Assembly (NCBI RefSeq): GCF_006912135.1 | Contig: NZ_VIRS01000022.1 | Coordinates: 59,982 to 123,981, forward strand | DNA from: Cryptosporangium phraense | GTDB lineage: Bacteria > Actinomycetota > Actinomycetes > Mycobacteriales > Cryptosporangiaceae | DNA: 64,000 nt | Direction: 5' to 3' | Shown: in pieces, positions 51,037 to 59,055 of the stretch | How positions within the stretch are numbered: position 1 is the first letter of the stretch | How the letters are laid out: each line of letters starts with the position of its first letter | Notes under the pieces: generated by a model | Databases searched by the model: none | The model's input: the letters and a program-made list of their open reading frames with translations, nothing else | What the model was told of the DNA's origin: nothing | Position numbers and translations under genes: made by a program

Positions 51037-52976
51037 TCCCCCGGCTGCCCGACGAGACCCGACGCCCGGACGCGGCCACGATGGCGCTGCTCCGGGAGTC
51101 ACGGGCGGCTATCGCGGCGCGGCCGGTGGATCTGGCCGCGGCGGTGTACCGGCATCTCCCGTCGTTCGCGCCGAGGACGAAGGAGCTGATGGCCGCGACG
51201 GTTCGCTCGCACGGCGAGCGGATCGTCGAGGAGCTGTTGCGGGCGGTCGAGGTGTTGGACGCGCTCGCGGTGCTCTCGGAAGACCTGCGGAAGCTGGGGG
51301 CCGAGCACGCGGCCGAGCACGGGGTGCCGGCGGAGCACTATCCGTACGTCGGGCAGGCGTTGGTCCGGGCGGTCCGGGAGTTGTTCCCGGATGCGGATAC
51401 CGGGCCGGTGGGGTCGGCGTGGCTCGAGGTCTACGAGTGGGTCGCGGCCGAGATGTTGGCCGGGGCGGTAGAGGGGGCGCCGTCTTCTCCGCCTGGGCGG
51501 GATCCGGAGTCGTCGCCGGCGTATTGGCGGCCGTACATCGAGCCGTTGGAGCCGGGGGAGTCCTCGTCGGCGTCGGGTTGGGCGTGGTTGGAGAAGCCGT
51601 CGGCGGAGGGGCGGGAGGGTTCGGCGTCCGGGGGTGGGCAGTCGTCTTCGCGGGCCGGGGCGGGCTGGTTGGGCGCGTTGGAGTCTCCGGAGGTGGCTCC
51701 GGTGTGGCCGGGGGCGCCGTCGGACGTCGTATCGGACGCGGAGAGTTCGACGCTGGGGCCGGCGTGGCCGGTGGCGGCGGGGTCCGAGGACGGGGCGTCG
51801 GGGGCGGCTGAGGGACGGCGCGCGCCGCTCGTTGAAGAGTCGGTGGCGGAGGAGTCGGCGGCCGGGGAGTCGATCGCGTCGGTTGAGGTTCAGCGGCGGG
51901 AGGCGTCCGCGGCCGAGGCGGCCGCGGGCGAGGCGTTCGCGGGGGAGGCGTTCGCGGGGGAGGCGTTCGCGGGGGAGGCGTTCGCGCGGGCGGAGGCGGA
52001 TTCGAGCGGCGAGGAGGTCGCTGACGCCGAGAACAACGTGCAAGCCTCGGACGAGCCGATCGGCGGGGAGCCGGTTGAGGCGGCCGGCTGGCCGGTGGCG
52101 GCGATTGCCGATCCGTGGCGTGAGGCGGCGGCGATTCGGCAGTCGGGTGCGCCGGACGGGTCGGGTGCGGGCGAGCGACCCGGTGCGGTGGATCGGGCGA
52201 CCGCGCCGTCGGCGGACGCGGGTGCGCGGGCTCCGGAGGGTCTCGAGCCTGGTCGCGATCTGGATCCGGTGGCGTCGACCGTGCCGTTCAACCGGGGGGA
52301 GCTGCTGGAGCGGCTCGCCCGCGCGGATGAGATCGACGCGGCCGAGCTGCCCGCGCGTCCGGTGTCGCCCGTGCGTCCGGTGTCGCCGGCGCGGCCGGGG
52401 CCGTCGGCGGGGCCGGTCGGTTCGGCTGCGGTCCGTCCGGTGTCTCCGGCTCGGGGCGGGCGGCACGACGTCGAGGCGGCTCCCTCGGGACGAGGGCGGC
52501 ACGGGGTCGTCGACGAGCGGGCGGAGCGCCGACGAGGGCGGAATCCCTGGGCCTGGGGGGCCCGGTTCCGGAGCTCGCAGCCGGTTCCGGTCGAACCGGC
52601 GCCTCCCCAGTGGCAACCGCCGGCCCTCGACCCGGCGATGTACGACTCGCCACCCGAGGTGGTGCCGTCCGGTCCGCAGAACCTGGACTTCCGGCGTCCG
52701 GCGCCGGGCGAACCCACCGGCGAGAAGGACCTGTCGCCCACCGGAACTGCGGCCGTCGGGGAGTCGGCCGCACCGCCGGAGGCGCCCTCCGCCGACCCGG
52801 TCCCGCCCACTGCGCCCACGTCCGGCGCCCGCACGCCGACGGCGTTGCGCGGGGTCGGCACGGGCTGGCCCCGAACGACCACAACCCGGCCGGTCCGGCC
52901 GGCCGCGCCCGCGGACGATCCGCGCGGCGCGCCGCCGGACCCGCTAGACCTGGGCGACGCCCCCGCCCAGGAATAG
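51033..52976 (+). CDS. globin-domain protein with long disordered tail
   Basis: A 647-residue protein. Residues 1 to about 145 are a globin: SRAAIAARPVDLAAAVYRHL (helices A-B), LRKLGAEHAAEHGVPAEHYP with His92 or His96 as heme-ligand candidates, and VGQALVRAVRELF. Spacing to GVPAEHYP is one residue longer than in flavohemoglobins. The remaining 500 residues are disordered, Ala/Glu/Ser then Pro-rich, without the FAD reductase domain. Four GEAFA repeats and several RPVSPxRP repeats occur. Co-translation with the primase-like gene is unusual. It may sense O2 or NO. Confidence 0.75.
   Translation: MIPRLPDETRRPDAATMALLRESRAAIAARPVDLAAAVYRHLPSFAPRTKELMAATVRSHGERIVEELLRAVEVLDALAVLSEDLRKLGAEHAAEHGVPAEHYPYVGQALVRAVRELFPDADTGPVGSAWLEVYEWVAAEMLAGAVEGAPSSPPGRDPESSPAYWRPYIEPLEPGESSSASGWAWLEKPSAEGREGSASGGGQSSSRAGAGWLGALESPEVAPVWPGAPSDVVSDAESSTLGPAWPVAAGSEDGASGAAEGRRAPLVEESVAEESAAGESIASVEVQRREASAAEAAAGEAFAGEAFAGEAFAGEAFARAEADSSGEEVADAENNVQASDEPIGGEPVEAAGWPVAAIADPWREAAAIRQSGAPDGSGAGERPGAVDRATAPSADAGARAPEGLEPGRDLDPVASTVPFNRGELLERLARADEIDAAELPARPVSPVRPVSPARPGPSAGPVGSAAVRPVSPARGGRHDVEAAPSGRGRHGVVDERAERRRGRNPWAWGARFRSSQPVPVEPAPPQWQPPALDPAMYDSPPEVVPSGPQNLDFRRPAPGEPTGEKDLSPTGTAAVGESAAPPEAPSADPVPPTAPTSGARTPTALRGVGTGWPRTTTTRPVRPAAPADDPRGAPPDPLDLGDAPAQE
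51930..51986 (+). repeat. 15-base tandem repeat in the globin gene
   Basis: Units of GAGGCGTTCGCGGGG start at 51930, 51945, 51960 and 51975 (the last partial) and encode the repeated GEAFA segment. Near-identity of the units shows recent expansion. Confidence 0.85.
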
Positions 52977-53020
52977 AGGAGGGGGCGTCCCGGCTTGACG
53001 CACCGCGACGCCCCCTCCTC
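52976..53020. terminator. Strong bidirectional terminator
   Basis: A perfect 14-base stem (52976-52989 with 53007-53020) begins on the last base of the globin stop codon and closes a 17-base loop. It separates two convergent genes. Confidence 0.8.
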
Positions 53021-53036
53021 CCCGCTTCGGCGGCCC

Positions 53037-53534
53037 TCAGGCTCCGGCGTGCGACGCGCGCCGTCCGTTGAGCAAGGCGCTGGTCGAGCGGCCCTCCACC
53101 AGCGGGATCTCGATCGCCAGCGCGTCGAGCAGGTGCGCGGACCGGCGCTTCTCCTCGGCGAACGGGTCACCCTCGGTGAACGCGAGCACGGCCGGATCGA
53201 GCGGCCGCAGCAGGTCGGTGTACGGCTCGGGCTCCTTGACGTCCGGATCGCCGTGCACCAGGAAGACGCCGTCGACCGGTCGCAGCGCGGCGAGCATCTC
53301 GGCCCGCTCCACGCCGGTGTTGATCGGGCGGCCCGGCCCCTTCCAGGCCGAGACCCGCTGGTCGTCCTCGACGCCGACCAGCAGCACGTCGCCGGTCTCC
53401 TTGGCGGCCCGGAGAAACCGCAGGTGACCGACGTGCAGCACGTCGAACGCGCCGGTGACGACGACCGTGGCGCCGGACCCGGACGGGTTGGCGAACCAAC
53501 TCAGCTGGAGCCCCGCTCGCGGTGAGTCGGGCAT
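53037..53534 (-). CDS. cytidylyltransferase-like nucleotidyltransferase
   Basis: A 165-residue protein with VVVTGAFDVLHVGHLRFLRA (HxGH nucleotidyltransferase motif, here HVGH), LLVGVEDDQRVSAWKGPGRP and ERAEMLAALRPVDGVFLVHG, as in the RfaE C-terminal/glycerol-3-phosphate cytidylyltransferase group. The late RSTSALLNGR corresponds to the ISSTxx nucleotide loop. It joins a nucleotide to a phosphorylated sugar or alcohol. The ATG at 53534 has GGAAGGA nine bases upstream; upstream in-frame sequence looks non-coding. Confidence 0.85.
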   Translation of the reverse strand: MPDSPRAGLQLSWFANPSGSGATVVVTGAFDVLHVGHLRFLRAAKETGDVLLVGVEDDQRVSAWKGPGRPINTGVERAEMLAALRPVDGVFLVHGDPDVKEPEPYTDLLRPLDPAVLAFTEGDPFAEEKRRSAHLLDALAIEIPLVEGRSTSALLNGRRASHAGA

Positions 53535-53710
53535 CCGGTCACGTCCTTCCGCGGTGGCTGTCGGTTCACATTCTGAACGGTGAGGGCGACCCGGCGTGGG
53601 CGCTGTGATCGGAAACATTGCGGTGTTGCGTTCTGTAACCGTCCTGAAGCTAATCGTGCGTAGCGTCGGTTATGCACGGTACTTCCGGTGCATCTGACGG
53701 GGGACCTCGG

Positions 53711-53890
53711 ATGGTCGAGAACGTCGAATTGCTCTTGGCGCAGGTGGCGGCCGAACGTCACCCGGAGGCCTTCGCGGCCGAGTTGCCGGAGGGCTTCTCA
53801 GGCTTGCGGCTCGGGAGCGGGCGTCCGGTCGTCGGGCATCGCCTCGGCTCGGGCGATCAGCGCGTCGATACCGGTCGTCTCGAGGACTGA
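53711..53890 (+). CDS. possible small protein overlapping the STAS gene
   Basis: A 59-residue frame, MVENVELLLAQVAAERHPEA at the start, with normal codon use up to about 53800, after which it runs antisense to the end of the STAS gene. The first 30 residues look like true coding sequence; the overlap of 93 bases makes the whole doubtful. It may be a shortened gene. Confidence 0.3.
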   Translation: MVENVELLLAQVAAERHPEAFAAELPEGFSGLRLGSGRPVVGHRLGSGDQRVDTGRLED

Positions 53891-54163
53891 CAGCGCGGCC
53901 CGGGACGGAGCGGCGATCGCGAACGCGCTGGGCGTTTCGCCGATCGTCCGCCAGAGCGTAACCAAAGCTCCGATTCCGGAGGAATCGACGAACGTCACCC
54001 GGGACAGGTCGATCACGACGCGGCGGGCGCCGGCGGTGAACTCGCGCTGGGCCGTCCGGATCAGCGACGGAGAGGTCTCCATGTCCAGGTCACCCTGCGG
54101 CCGCAGCCAGGCGGTGCCCTCGTGAACCGAGACGTCCAGCCGCCAGATGCCGTCCTCGACCAC
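53798..54163 (-). CDS. STAS-domain anti-sigma factor antagonist
   Basis: A 121-residue STAS protein: LRPQGDLDMETSPSLI, then VVIDLSRVTFVDSSGIGALV, in which the second Ser of DSSG (Ser62) is the residue normally phosphorylated by the anti-sigma kinase, and a C-terminal helix with ALSVLETTGIDALI. I chose the GTG at 54163, five bases after GGAGG. It is divergent from the SpoIIE phosphatase gene by 188 bases; the phosphatase would dephosphorylate this or a similar antagonist. No anti-sigma kinase is in the window. Confidence 0.85.
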   Translation of the reverse strand: MVEDGIWRLDVSVHEGTAWLRPQGDLDMETSPSLIRTAQREFTAGARRVVIDLSRVTFVDSSGIGALVTLWRTIGETPSAFAIAAPSRAALSVLETTGIDALIARAEAMPDDRTPAPEPQA

Positions 54164-54351
54164 CCCGGCCTCCGTTCCTACCGACTTTTCTCCCAGAAAG
54201 TGTTCCACTGGCGGGCGCGCGCAATCCTGCGGGCGTCGGTCAACCGACATCTACACCGTATTCTGCGTCGATCCTGAGCCGCGTGGACCGCCCGGTCGCG
54301 GTACTGGTGGGTACAGTCAGTTGGGTCTACCCACTGAAAAGAGTCCAGCTG

Positions 54352-55701
54352 ATGTTCGACCAGCCAGTGAGGTACGTCGCCCAGACACCTCTGGGTGTTC
54401 TCGATGACTCGACGCTGTTGGCGACCGCGCGGGAACGCGCCGCCCACCTCGCCGCCGCGAGCAAGCAGCTCGCCGGGTCCCTCAACCCCGACCGGACGCT
54501 CCGCCGTGCGTTGCACGTGACGGTCCCGGCCGTCGCCGACTGGGCCCAGGTCATGCTCCCGACCCGCACCGGCGTGCGCTTCACCGCCGTCCGGGCCGAC
54601 GACCCCGACCGTTTCGTCACCGTCGAAGGCAACCGTCCGGTGCTCGGCGAGGTCTCCGGCCACGGCCGGGCGCTCGCGACCGGCCGCTTCGAGCTGATGC
54701 ACGTCCTGGCCGACGGCCAGGTTCCGGAGGCGGTCGCCGCGACGGTCCCGACCGGCCCGCTGCGCGACGGCCTGCTCGGGCTCCGCCCGGCCGACCTTCT
54801 GGTGGTCCCGCTCACCGCGCGCGGTACGACGTTCGGCACGCTGACGCTCGCCCGACGGGCCGGGCGCGGCTTCGAGCAGGAGGACGTCGCGTTCGCGCTC
54901 GAACTGTCGGGACGAATCGCGATCGCGATCGACACCGCGCGGGTGTACGCCGAGCAGGCGCGGGTCGCCGAGGTGCTGGCGGCTTCGCTGCGGGCGCCCG
55001 AGCTGCCCGACACGCCCGGTCTGGCGATCGGGGCCCGGATGCGCGCGGCGATGCACACGACCGACATCGGCGGTGACTTCTTCGACGTGTTCGGCGAGCC
55101 GGGCGACTACTCGGTGCTGCTGGGTGACGTCGCCGGGAAGGGCGCCGAGGCGGCGATCCTCACCGGGCAGGCCCGGCACACCGTGCGCGGTGCCTCGTTC
55201 TTCGACCGCCGTCCGGCGGAGCTGCTGCGGGTGCTGAACGCGGCGCTGTTCGCCGGTGGTGGCCGGGTGGAGCCCGCCACGCGGTTCCTGACCGCGGTGT
55301 GTGCCCGGGTACGCACGTCGGACGACGGGAGCGCGTCGGTGCTCCTGGCGTCGGCCGGGCATCCGCGGCCGCTGCTGGTGAGGAAGTCGGGCGTCGTCGA
55401 GGAGGTGCCGATCAAGGGCCTGCTCTGCGGTGCGCTGCCGACCGCGACCTACTCCGAGATCGAGGTCGGGCTCGCGCCCGGCGACATGATGCTGCTGTTC
55501 ACCGACGGGGTGCCGGACGCGATCGGCTCGGAGGGTCGGTTCGGCCTCGGGCGGCTGTCGCAGCTCGCCGCCGGCTACGCCGGGAGTGGCCCGCACGCGC
55601 TGGCCGAGGCCGTCGACATCGCGGTGGCCGAGTACAGCGGGGCCGGCGTGAGCCCGACCGACGACGTGGCGGTGCTGGCGTTCGGCGGCGTCCCGGCGTG
55701 A
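54352..55701 (+). CDS. GAF-SpoIIE (PP2C) serine phosphatase
   Basis: About 449 residues. The first 210 are a GAF-like sensor (LRRALHVTVPAVADWAQVML, LLVVPLTARGTTFGTLTLAR), the rest a SpoIIE phosphatase with metal-binding Asp in TTDIGGDFFDVF, LGDVAGKGAEAA, LLFTDGVPDA and TDDVAVLAF. It removes phosphate from a STAS antagonist and so frees a sigma factor. The ATG at 54352 is preferred; a GTG at 54283 would add 23 residues. The stop overlaps the B12-binding gene (GTGA), so sensor and phosphatase are made in step. Confidence 0.88.
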   Translation: MFDQPVRYVAQTPLGVLDDSTLLATARERAAHLAAASKQLAGSLNPDRTLRRALHVTVPAVADWAQVMLPTRTGVRFTAVRADDPDRFVTVEGNRPVLGEVSGHGRALATGRFELMHVLADGQVPEAVAATVPTGPLRDGLLGLRPADLLVVPLTARGTTFGTLTLARRAGRGFEQEDVAFALELSGRIAIAIDTARVYAEQARVAEVLAASLRAPELPDTPGLAIGARMRAAMHTTDIGGDFFDVFGEPGDYSVLLGDVAGKGAEAAILTGQARHTVRGASFFDRRPAELLRVLNAALFAGGGRVEPATRFLTAVCARVRTSDDGSASVLLASAGHPRPLLVRKSGVVEEVPIKGLLCGALPTATYSEIEVGLAPGDMMLLFTDGVPDAIGSEGRFGLGRLSQLAAGYAGSGPHALAEAVDIAVAEYSGAGVSPTDDVAVLAFGGVPA

Positions 55702-56693
55702 CCGACGCGCTCGACGATTTCGTCAAGGCCCTGGACGCCGCCGACCGGCGGCGGGCGGTCGAACTCGTCAGCGACCTGCTCAACGACGGCGCCGACCCGG
55801 TCGACCTGCTGCTGACGCTCGTGACGCCGGCCCAGCAGGTCGTCGGTGAGCGCTGGCAGCGCGGTGAGTACTCGGTGGCCCAGGAGCACGCGGCGACGGC
55901 GGTCAGCGAGGCCGCGGTCGCCGTCATCGGGGCGTGGATTCCCGAGCCCACGGAGCCGCGCGGCTATGCCGTGGTGGCGTGTGCGGAGCGGGAGTGGCAC
56001 GCGCTGGCGGCCCGGATCGTCGCCGAGTCGCTGCGCCATCTGGGCTGGCGGACGACGTTTCTCGGGGCGTCGACGCCGGCCCATCACCTGGCCGGGTACC
56101 TGCACCGTCTCGACCCGGACGTCGTCGCGGTGAGCTGCTCGATGCCGGCGTCGCTGCCGACGGCTCGGCGGATCGTCGAGGCCGCGTCCGAGGCCGGGAT
56201 CCCGACGCTCGCCGGTGGCCGGGCGTTCGGTAGCGACGCGTCGAGGGCGCTGGCGCTCGGGGCCAGCGGGTGGGCCGCGTCGCCGCGAGATGCGGCCGAG
56301 GTGCTGGCCACGTTGCGGCCGGTGGTCGAGCCGGTTCCGGCGCTGGCTCATGCCGGCGCCGAGGAGCAGGCCGAGCTGCTGCTGAGGAGCCGAGAACTCG
56401 CGGTGCGGGTGTTGAAGTCGTGGTTGGCGGGGTTGGAGGGCGCTGGCGCGGACTGTCTGGTCGGCCTGGACGCCGAGGCGGAGTACGCGGTGGACCATGC
56501 GCTGCACTCGCTGGCGGCGGCGTTGCTGACCGACGATGTGACGATTCTGCGGGAGGGGAAAGAGTGGCTGGTGACGCTGCTCGGGGCCCGCGGGTGTCAT
56601 GCGGAGGCGGTGCCGGAGCTGTGGCGGGTGCTGTCGGAGACGGCGGGGGAACAATTGCCGGTAGCGGCCCGCCTACTGCGCGAGACGGCCTGA
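55698..56693 (+). CDS. B12-binding protein with CarH-like sensor motif
   Basis: A 331-residue protein. Residues 1-85 form the helical cap (VGERWQRGEYSVAQEHAATA) and 90-205 the Rossmann B12 domain (VACAEREWHALAARI; His101 of ExH is the likely cobalt ligand, then FLGASTPAHHLAGYLHRL). Trp53 is ten residues before Glu63-His64, the W-x9-EH pattern that holds adenosylcobalamin in CarH photoreceptors. The last 115 residues are a separate helical domain with RVLKSWLAGLEGAG and WLVTLLGARG. Instead of a MerR domain it is coupled to a SpoIIE phosphatase, so light or B12 may steer the partner switch. Confidence 0.82.
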   Translation: MTDALDDFVKALDAADRRRAVELVSDLLNDGADPVDLLLTLVTPAQQVVGERWQRGEYSVAQEHAATAVSEAAVAVIGAWIPEPTEPRGYAVVACAEREWHALAARIVAESLRHLGWRTTFLGASTPAHHLAGYLHRLDPDVVAVSCSMPASLPTARRIVEAASEAGIPTLAGGRAFGSDASRALALGASGWAASPRDAAEVLATLRPVVEPVPALAHAGAEEQAELLLRSRELAVRVLKSWLAGLEGAGADCLVGLDAEAEYAVDHALHSLAAALLTDDVTILREGKEWLVTLLGARGCHAEAVPELWRVLSETAGEQLPVAARLLRETA

Positions 56694-56696
56694 ACC

Positions 56697-56873
56697 TCAC
56701 TGCCAGGCGCCGCGGACGTTGTGGATGTCCGGCGTGAAGCCGTTCCACCGCCAGTCCGGCACCGGAATCCCGGCCGACCGGGCGCGGTCGTGCTTCTTCT
56801 TCTCGCGGATCTCGAAGTCAAGGACGCGTAGCGCTCTTGGATCGTCATCTGACGAGGTCTGATCGACGATCAT
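56697..56873 (-). CDS. small hypothetical protein or C-terminal gene remnant
   Basis: A 58-residue frame from the ATG at 56873: MIVDQTSSDDDPRALRVLDF, then a basic EIREKKKHDRARSAG, then VPDWRWNGFTPDIHNVRGAW. It ends three bases from the stop of the convergent B12 gene. Codon use is normal and the end looks like a folded tail, but there is no strong ribosome-binding site. It may be all that remains of a longer protein. Confidence 0.4.
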   Translation of the reverse strand: MIVDQTSSDDDPRALRVLDFEIREKKKHDRARSAGIPVPDWRWNGFTPDIHNVRGAWQ

Positions 56874-57296
56874 CGGGCGACCCCCGAGGCCGCTCTCCGC
56901 GGCGGTAGAGGCTCGGATCGGACGGTGAGGTCGGCCGACGCCTTCGGCGCCGAGACCGTTTAACGAGCCGCGCGCGTAGTGCGCCCTTGTCGGGCGGCTC
57001 GGTCTGGCCGGATTCGTCGAGCCGGTGCAGCAGGACGACGAGCCCTGGCTGTGCTTCGATTCGCCGAGAGCGGTGCTGGATGTCGCTGCCGACGTGGGCT
57101 CGGCGGCGGCTGCCGGTCCTTGGGCTGACCGATCGCCTCGACCGCCTCGGCCCGGTGCTGCACCAGAAACCACGGGGATTTGGATCCTCGGCTCTGAGGC
57201 CGCTGGCGCGGGTGATCGCGCCTCGCTGGCGGTAGTCGGCCGAGCGTCTCCGGGCGTCTCCGGGCGTCTCGGAGCGTCGGCCCAGGCGCGCTGGGG
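56874..57296. other. Gap with decayed coding sequence and a 10-base tandem repeat
   Basis: Open frames on both strands lack family resemblance. GCGTCTCCGG is repeated at 57244-57253 and 57254-57263, with a variant at 57264-57273. The area next to the phosphotransferase remnant looks decayed. Confidence 0.4.
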
Positions 57297-57479
57297 ATGC
57301 TCGCGGAAGAGGTGGACAGCGCCGGTCCGGTCAGGCCGCTGCACGGGGATCTGGCCGACGCGAACCTCGGCTTCGCCGGACGCCGTCTGGGGCTCTTCGA
57401 CGCGTCGGCCCTGGCCGGTCCGCGAGCCTTCGACGCGGCTCGGCGAGCGGCGCGGCCGGCGCGTCACGGTGTCGATCCC
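57297..57479 (+). pseudogene. C-terminal remnant of an APH-family phosphotransferase
   Basis: The frame reads PVRPLHGDLADANLGFAGRR, then LGLFDASALAGPRAFDAARR: the LHGDLxxxN catalytic loop and the (I/F)D metal-binding segment of an antibiotic phosphotransferase such as the streptomycin 6-kinase group, with everything before and after missing. Too short to be active. Confidence 0.6.
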
Positions 57480-57494
57480 CGCCGCGCTGAAAAG

Positions 57495-57528
57495 TCAAGG
57501 GTCCGTTCCGCTCGGAACGGACCCTTGA
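57495..57528 (-). terminator. Terminator of tRNA-Ser(CGA)
   Basis: A perfect 15-base stem (57495-57509 with 57514-57528) around a GCTC loop, 14 bases past the tRNA 3' end. Confidence 0.85.
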
Positions 57529-57542
57529 AGTGGCCTTCGTGG

Positions 57543-57629
57543 CGGTGGCGGTGGGATTTGAACCCACGGAGGAGTTGCCCCCTCACACGCTTTCGAGGCG
57601 TGCTCCTTCGGCCGCTCGGACACGCCACC
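57543..57629 (-). tRNA. tRNA-Ser (anticodon CGA)
   Basis: On the minus strand GGTGGCG pairs with CGCCACC, the anticodon arm is CACGC-CTCGAAA-GCGTG with CGA at 34-36, a long variable arm follows, and the T-loop is TTCAAAT. Length 87; G discriminator; no CCA encoded. Confidence 0.95.
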
Positions 57630-57673
57630 GCCGAAGACGATACCGGATCCTGCTCCGGGGTCCGAATCGGCTG

Positions 57674-58297
57674 TCAGCGGTGCTCGGCGAAGAAGCGGTC
57701 GAGCAGGTCGGCGCACGCCTGCTCGTTCACGCCGGCCACCACCTCCGGGCGGTGGTTGAGCCTTCGGTCGCGGACCACGTCCCAGAGGGAGCCGGCTGCT
57801 CCGGCCTTCGGGTCCCAGGCACCGAAGACGACTCGGTCGACCCTGGCCAGCACCATCGCGCCGGCGCACATCGTGCATGGCTCCAGGGTGACGACCAGGG
57901 TGCAGCCGGTCAGTCGCCAGGTGCCCAGGGCTTCGGCGGCTCGGCGGAGTGCCAGGATCTCGGCGTGGGCGGTCGGGTCGCCCGTGGCTTCGCGTTCGTT
58001 GGCGGCTCGGGCGATCGGGACACCGGAGGCGTCCAGGACCACGGCTCCTACCGGTACGTCCCCGGTCGCCACCGCGCCGGCCGCGACCGCGAGCGCCTCG
58101 CGCATCCCGGCCACGTCCCCCTCCCGCCACGGCACTCCCCGCGTAGCGCCACCCACGCGCTCCACGCCCGCCTCAGCCACGCCCGCCTCAGCCACGCCCG
58201 CCCCACCGGCCAAGCCAACCGGGCGCTCCGCGCCCTCCATACCGACGCCACCCGCACCCGCCGGGCTCGAGCCCACCCCCACCTCCGACGAACTCAC
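57674..58297 (-). CDS. tadA: tRNA-specific adenosine-34 deaminase
   Basis: The catalytic zinc motifs are THAEILALRRAAE (HAE) and VTLEPCTMCAGAM (PCxxC), in a deaminase domain that starts near residue 58. It turns A34 of tRNA-Arg(ACG), present at 20586, into inosine. The GTG at 58297 overlaps the associated gene's stop (GTGA) and gives 207 residues with a Gly/Ala/Val-rich N-terminal extension; an ATG at 58105 would give the usual length. Adjacent gene order with the deaminase-associated protein is standard in actinomycetes. Confidence 0.9.
   Translation of the reverse strand: MSSSEVGVGSSPAGAGGVGMEGAERPVGLAGGAGVAEAGVAEAGVERVGGATRGVPWREGDVAGMREALAVAAGAVATGDVPVGAVVLDASGVPIARAANEREATGDPTAHAEILALRRAAEALGTWRLTGCTLVVTLEPCTMCAGAMVLARVDRVVFGAWDPKAGAAGSLWDVVRDRRLNHRPEVVAGVNEQACADLLDRFFAEHR
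58162..58206 (-). repeat. 15-base tandem repeat in the tadA 5' region
   Basis: CCACGCCCGCCTCAG at 58162-58176 and 58177-58191, then a partial third copy, encode the repeated EAGVA in the N-terminal extension. It lies upstream of the conserved domain. Confidence 0.75.
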
Positions 58298-58782
58298 TCG
58301 CCGCGTAGCTCGGTCAGCGCGTCGGCAGCTCCCACCTTGCGCGAGATCTCCAGCATCACGTCCGACGGCAACATGCCCTCATGCGCGCACAGCGCCAGCA
58401 GATCCCGCGCCGAAACCCCAACGTCCGCCAGCAAATCGGTATCCCCGACCGGCTGGCTCATCACGTCCGATTCCTCGTCATCGTCGTCGGCCGCTGGCAC
58501 GTCCGCTTCCTCCAGATCCACCAGCAACGCGGCACCGACCCTCGACTCGTCCGCGAACGACGCGTCCGAACCGAAGACCCGCAGCTCGTCACCGCCGTCC
58601 AGACGCAGGACGACCAGGTATTCATCGTCGGCCTCGACGAACAGCAACGCGAGGTCGGCGTCCGGCTCGACCTCACGGAGCAGGTCCGCGGCAGCGTCGG
58701 CATCCTCGATCTCGTCGAGATCGAGTTCAGCAGCGACCCACCCTCGGCGCGGACGAACCAGAGCAGCAGCGAAGTACGACAC
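58294..58782 (-). CDS. tRNA adenosine deaminase-associated protein
   Basis: A 162-residue acidic protein typical upstream of tadA in actinomycetes: VSYFAAALVRPRRGWVAAEL at the start, VEPDADLALLFVEADDEYLV and FADESRVGAALLVDLEEAD in the middle, and RDLLALCAHEGMLPSDVMLE at the end. The GTG at 58782 follows GGGGAGG closely; an ATG at 58824 would add 14 residues. Function unknown; four-base overlap with tadA implies a shared role. Confidence 0.8.
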   Translation of the reverse strand: MSYFAAALVRPRRGWVAAELDLDEIEDADAAADLLREVEPDADLALLFVEADDEYLVVLRLDGGDELRVFGSDASFADESRVGAALLVDLEEADVPAADDDDEESDVMSQPVGDTDLLADVGVSARDLLALCAHEGMLPSDVMLEISRKVGAADALTELRGE

Positions 58783-58887
58783 GACCCTCCCCACCACGGG
58801 CAGCAAAACGTCCGTCCACAGCATCGGACGCGACGCAGTCGCGCGCTAGACCCGAAGGCCCAGACCGGAAAGGTCAGGTGAGGATAC

Positions 58888-59055
58888 TCACGCCATCCGT
58901 CGGCGATTCGTGATGAAGTCCCGCTGTCGTTCGTGCCGGGCGCGCCTCGGCGCGACCCGGTTGCGCAAGGCTCGCGCCTCCGCGAGTTCGGCGAGTAGCT
59001 GGATTCGTCGACGACGCCGCTCGGGGTCGAGTCGCTCCATGTCCTGGCCGCTCAT
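58888..59055 (-). CDS. small basic hypothetical protein
   Basis: A 55-residue Arg-rich helical protein (MSGQDMERLDPERRRRRIQL, then LAELAEARALRNRVAPRRAR, ending RDFITNRRRMA). Start uncertain: ATGs at 59055 and 59067. Possibly a nucleic-acid-binding peptide, but this is only from charge. Confidence 0.5.
   Translation of the reverse strand: MSGQDMERLDPERRRRRIQLLAELAEARALRNRVAPRRARHERQRDFITNRRRMA

Noticed and set aside
51099..52616. 505-residue minus-strand frame and a plus-strand frame with Arg-rich content
   Set aside because: Shadows of the repetitive globin-tail coding sequence.
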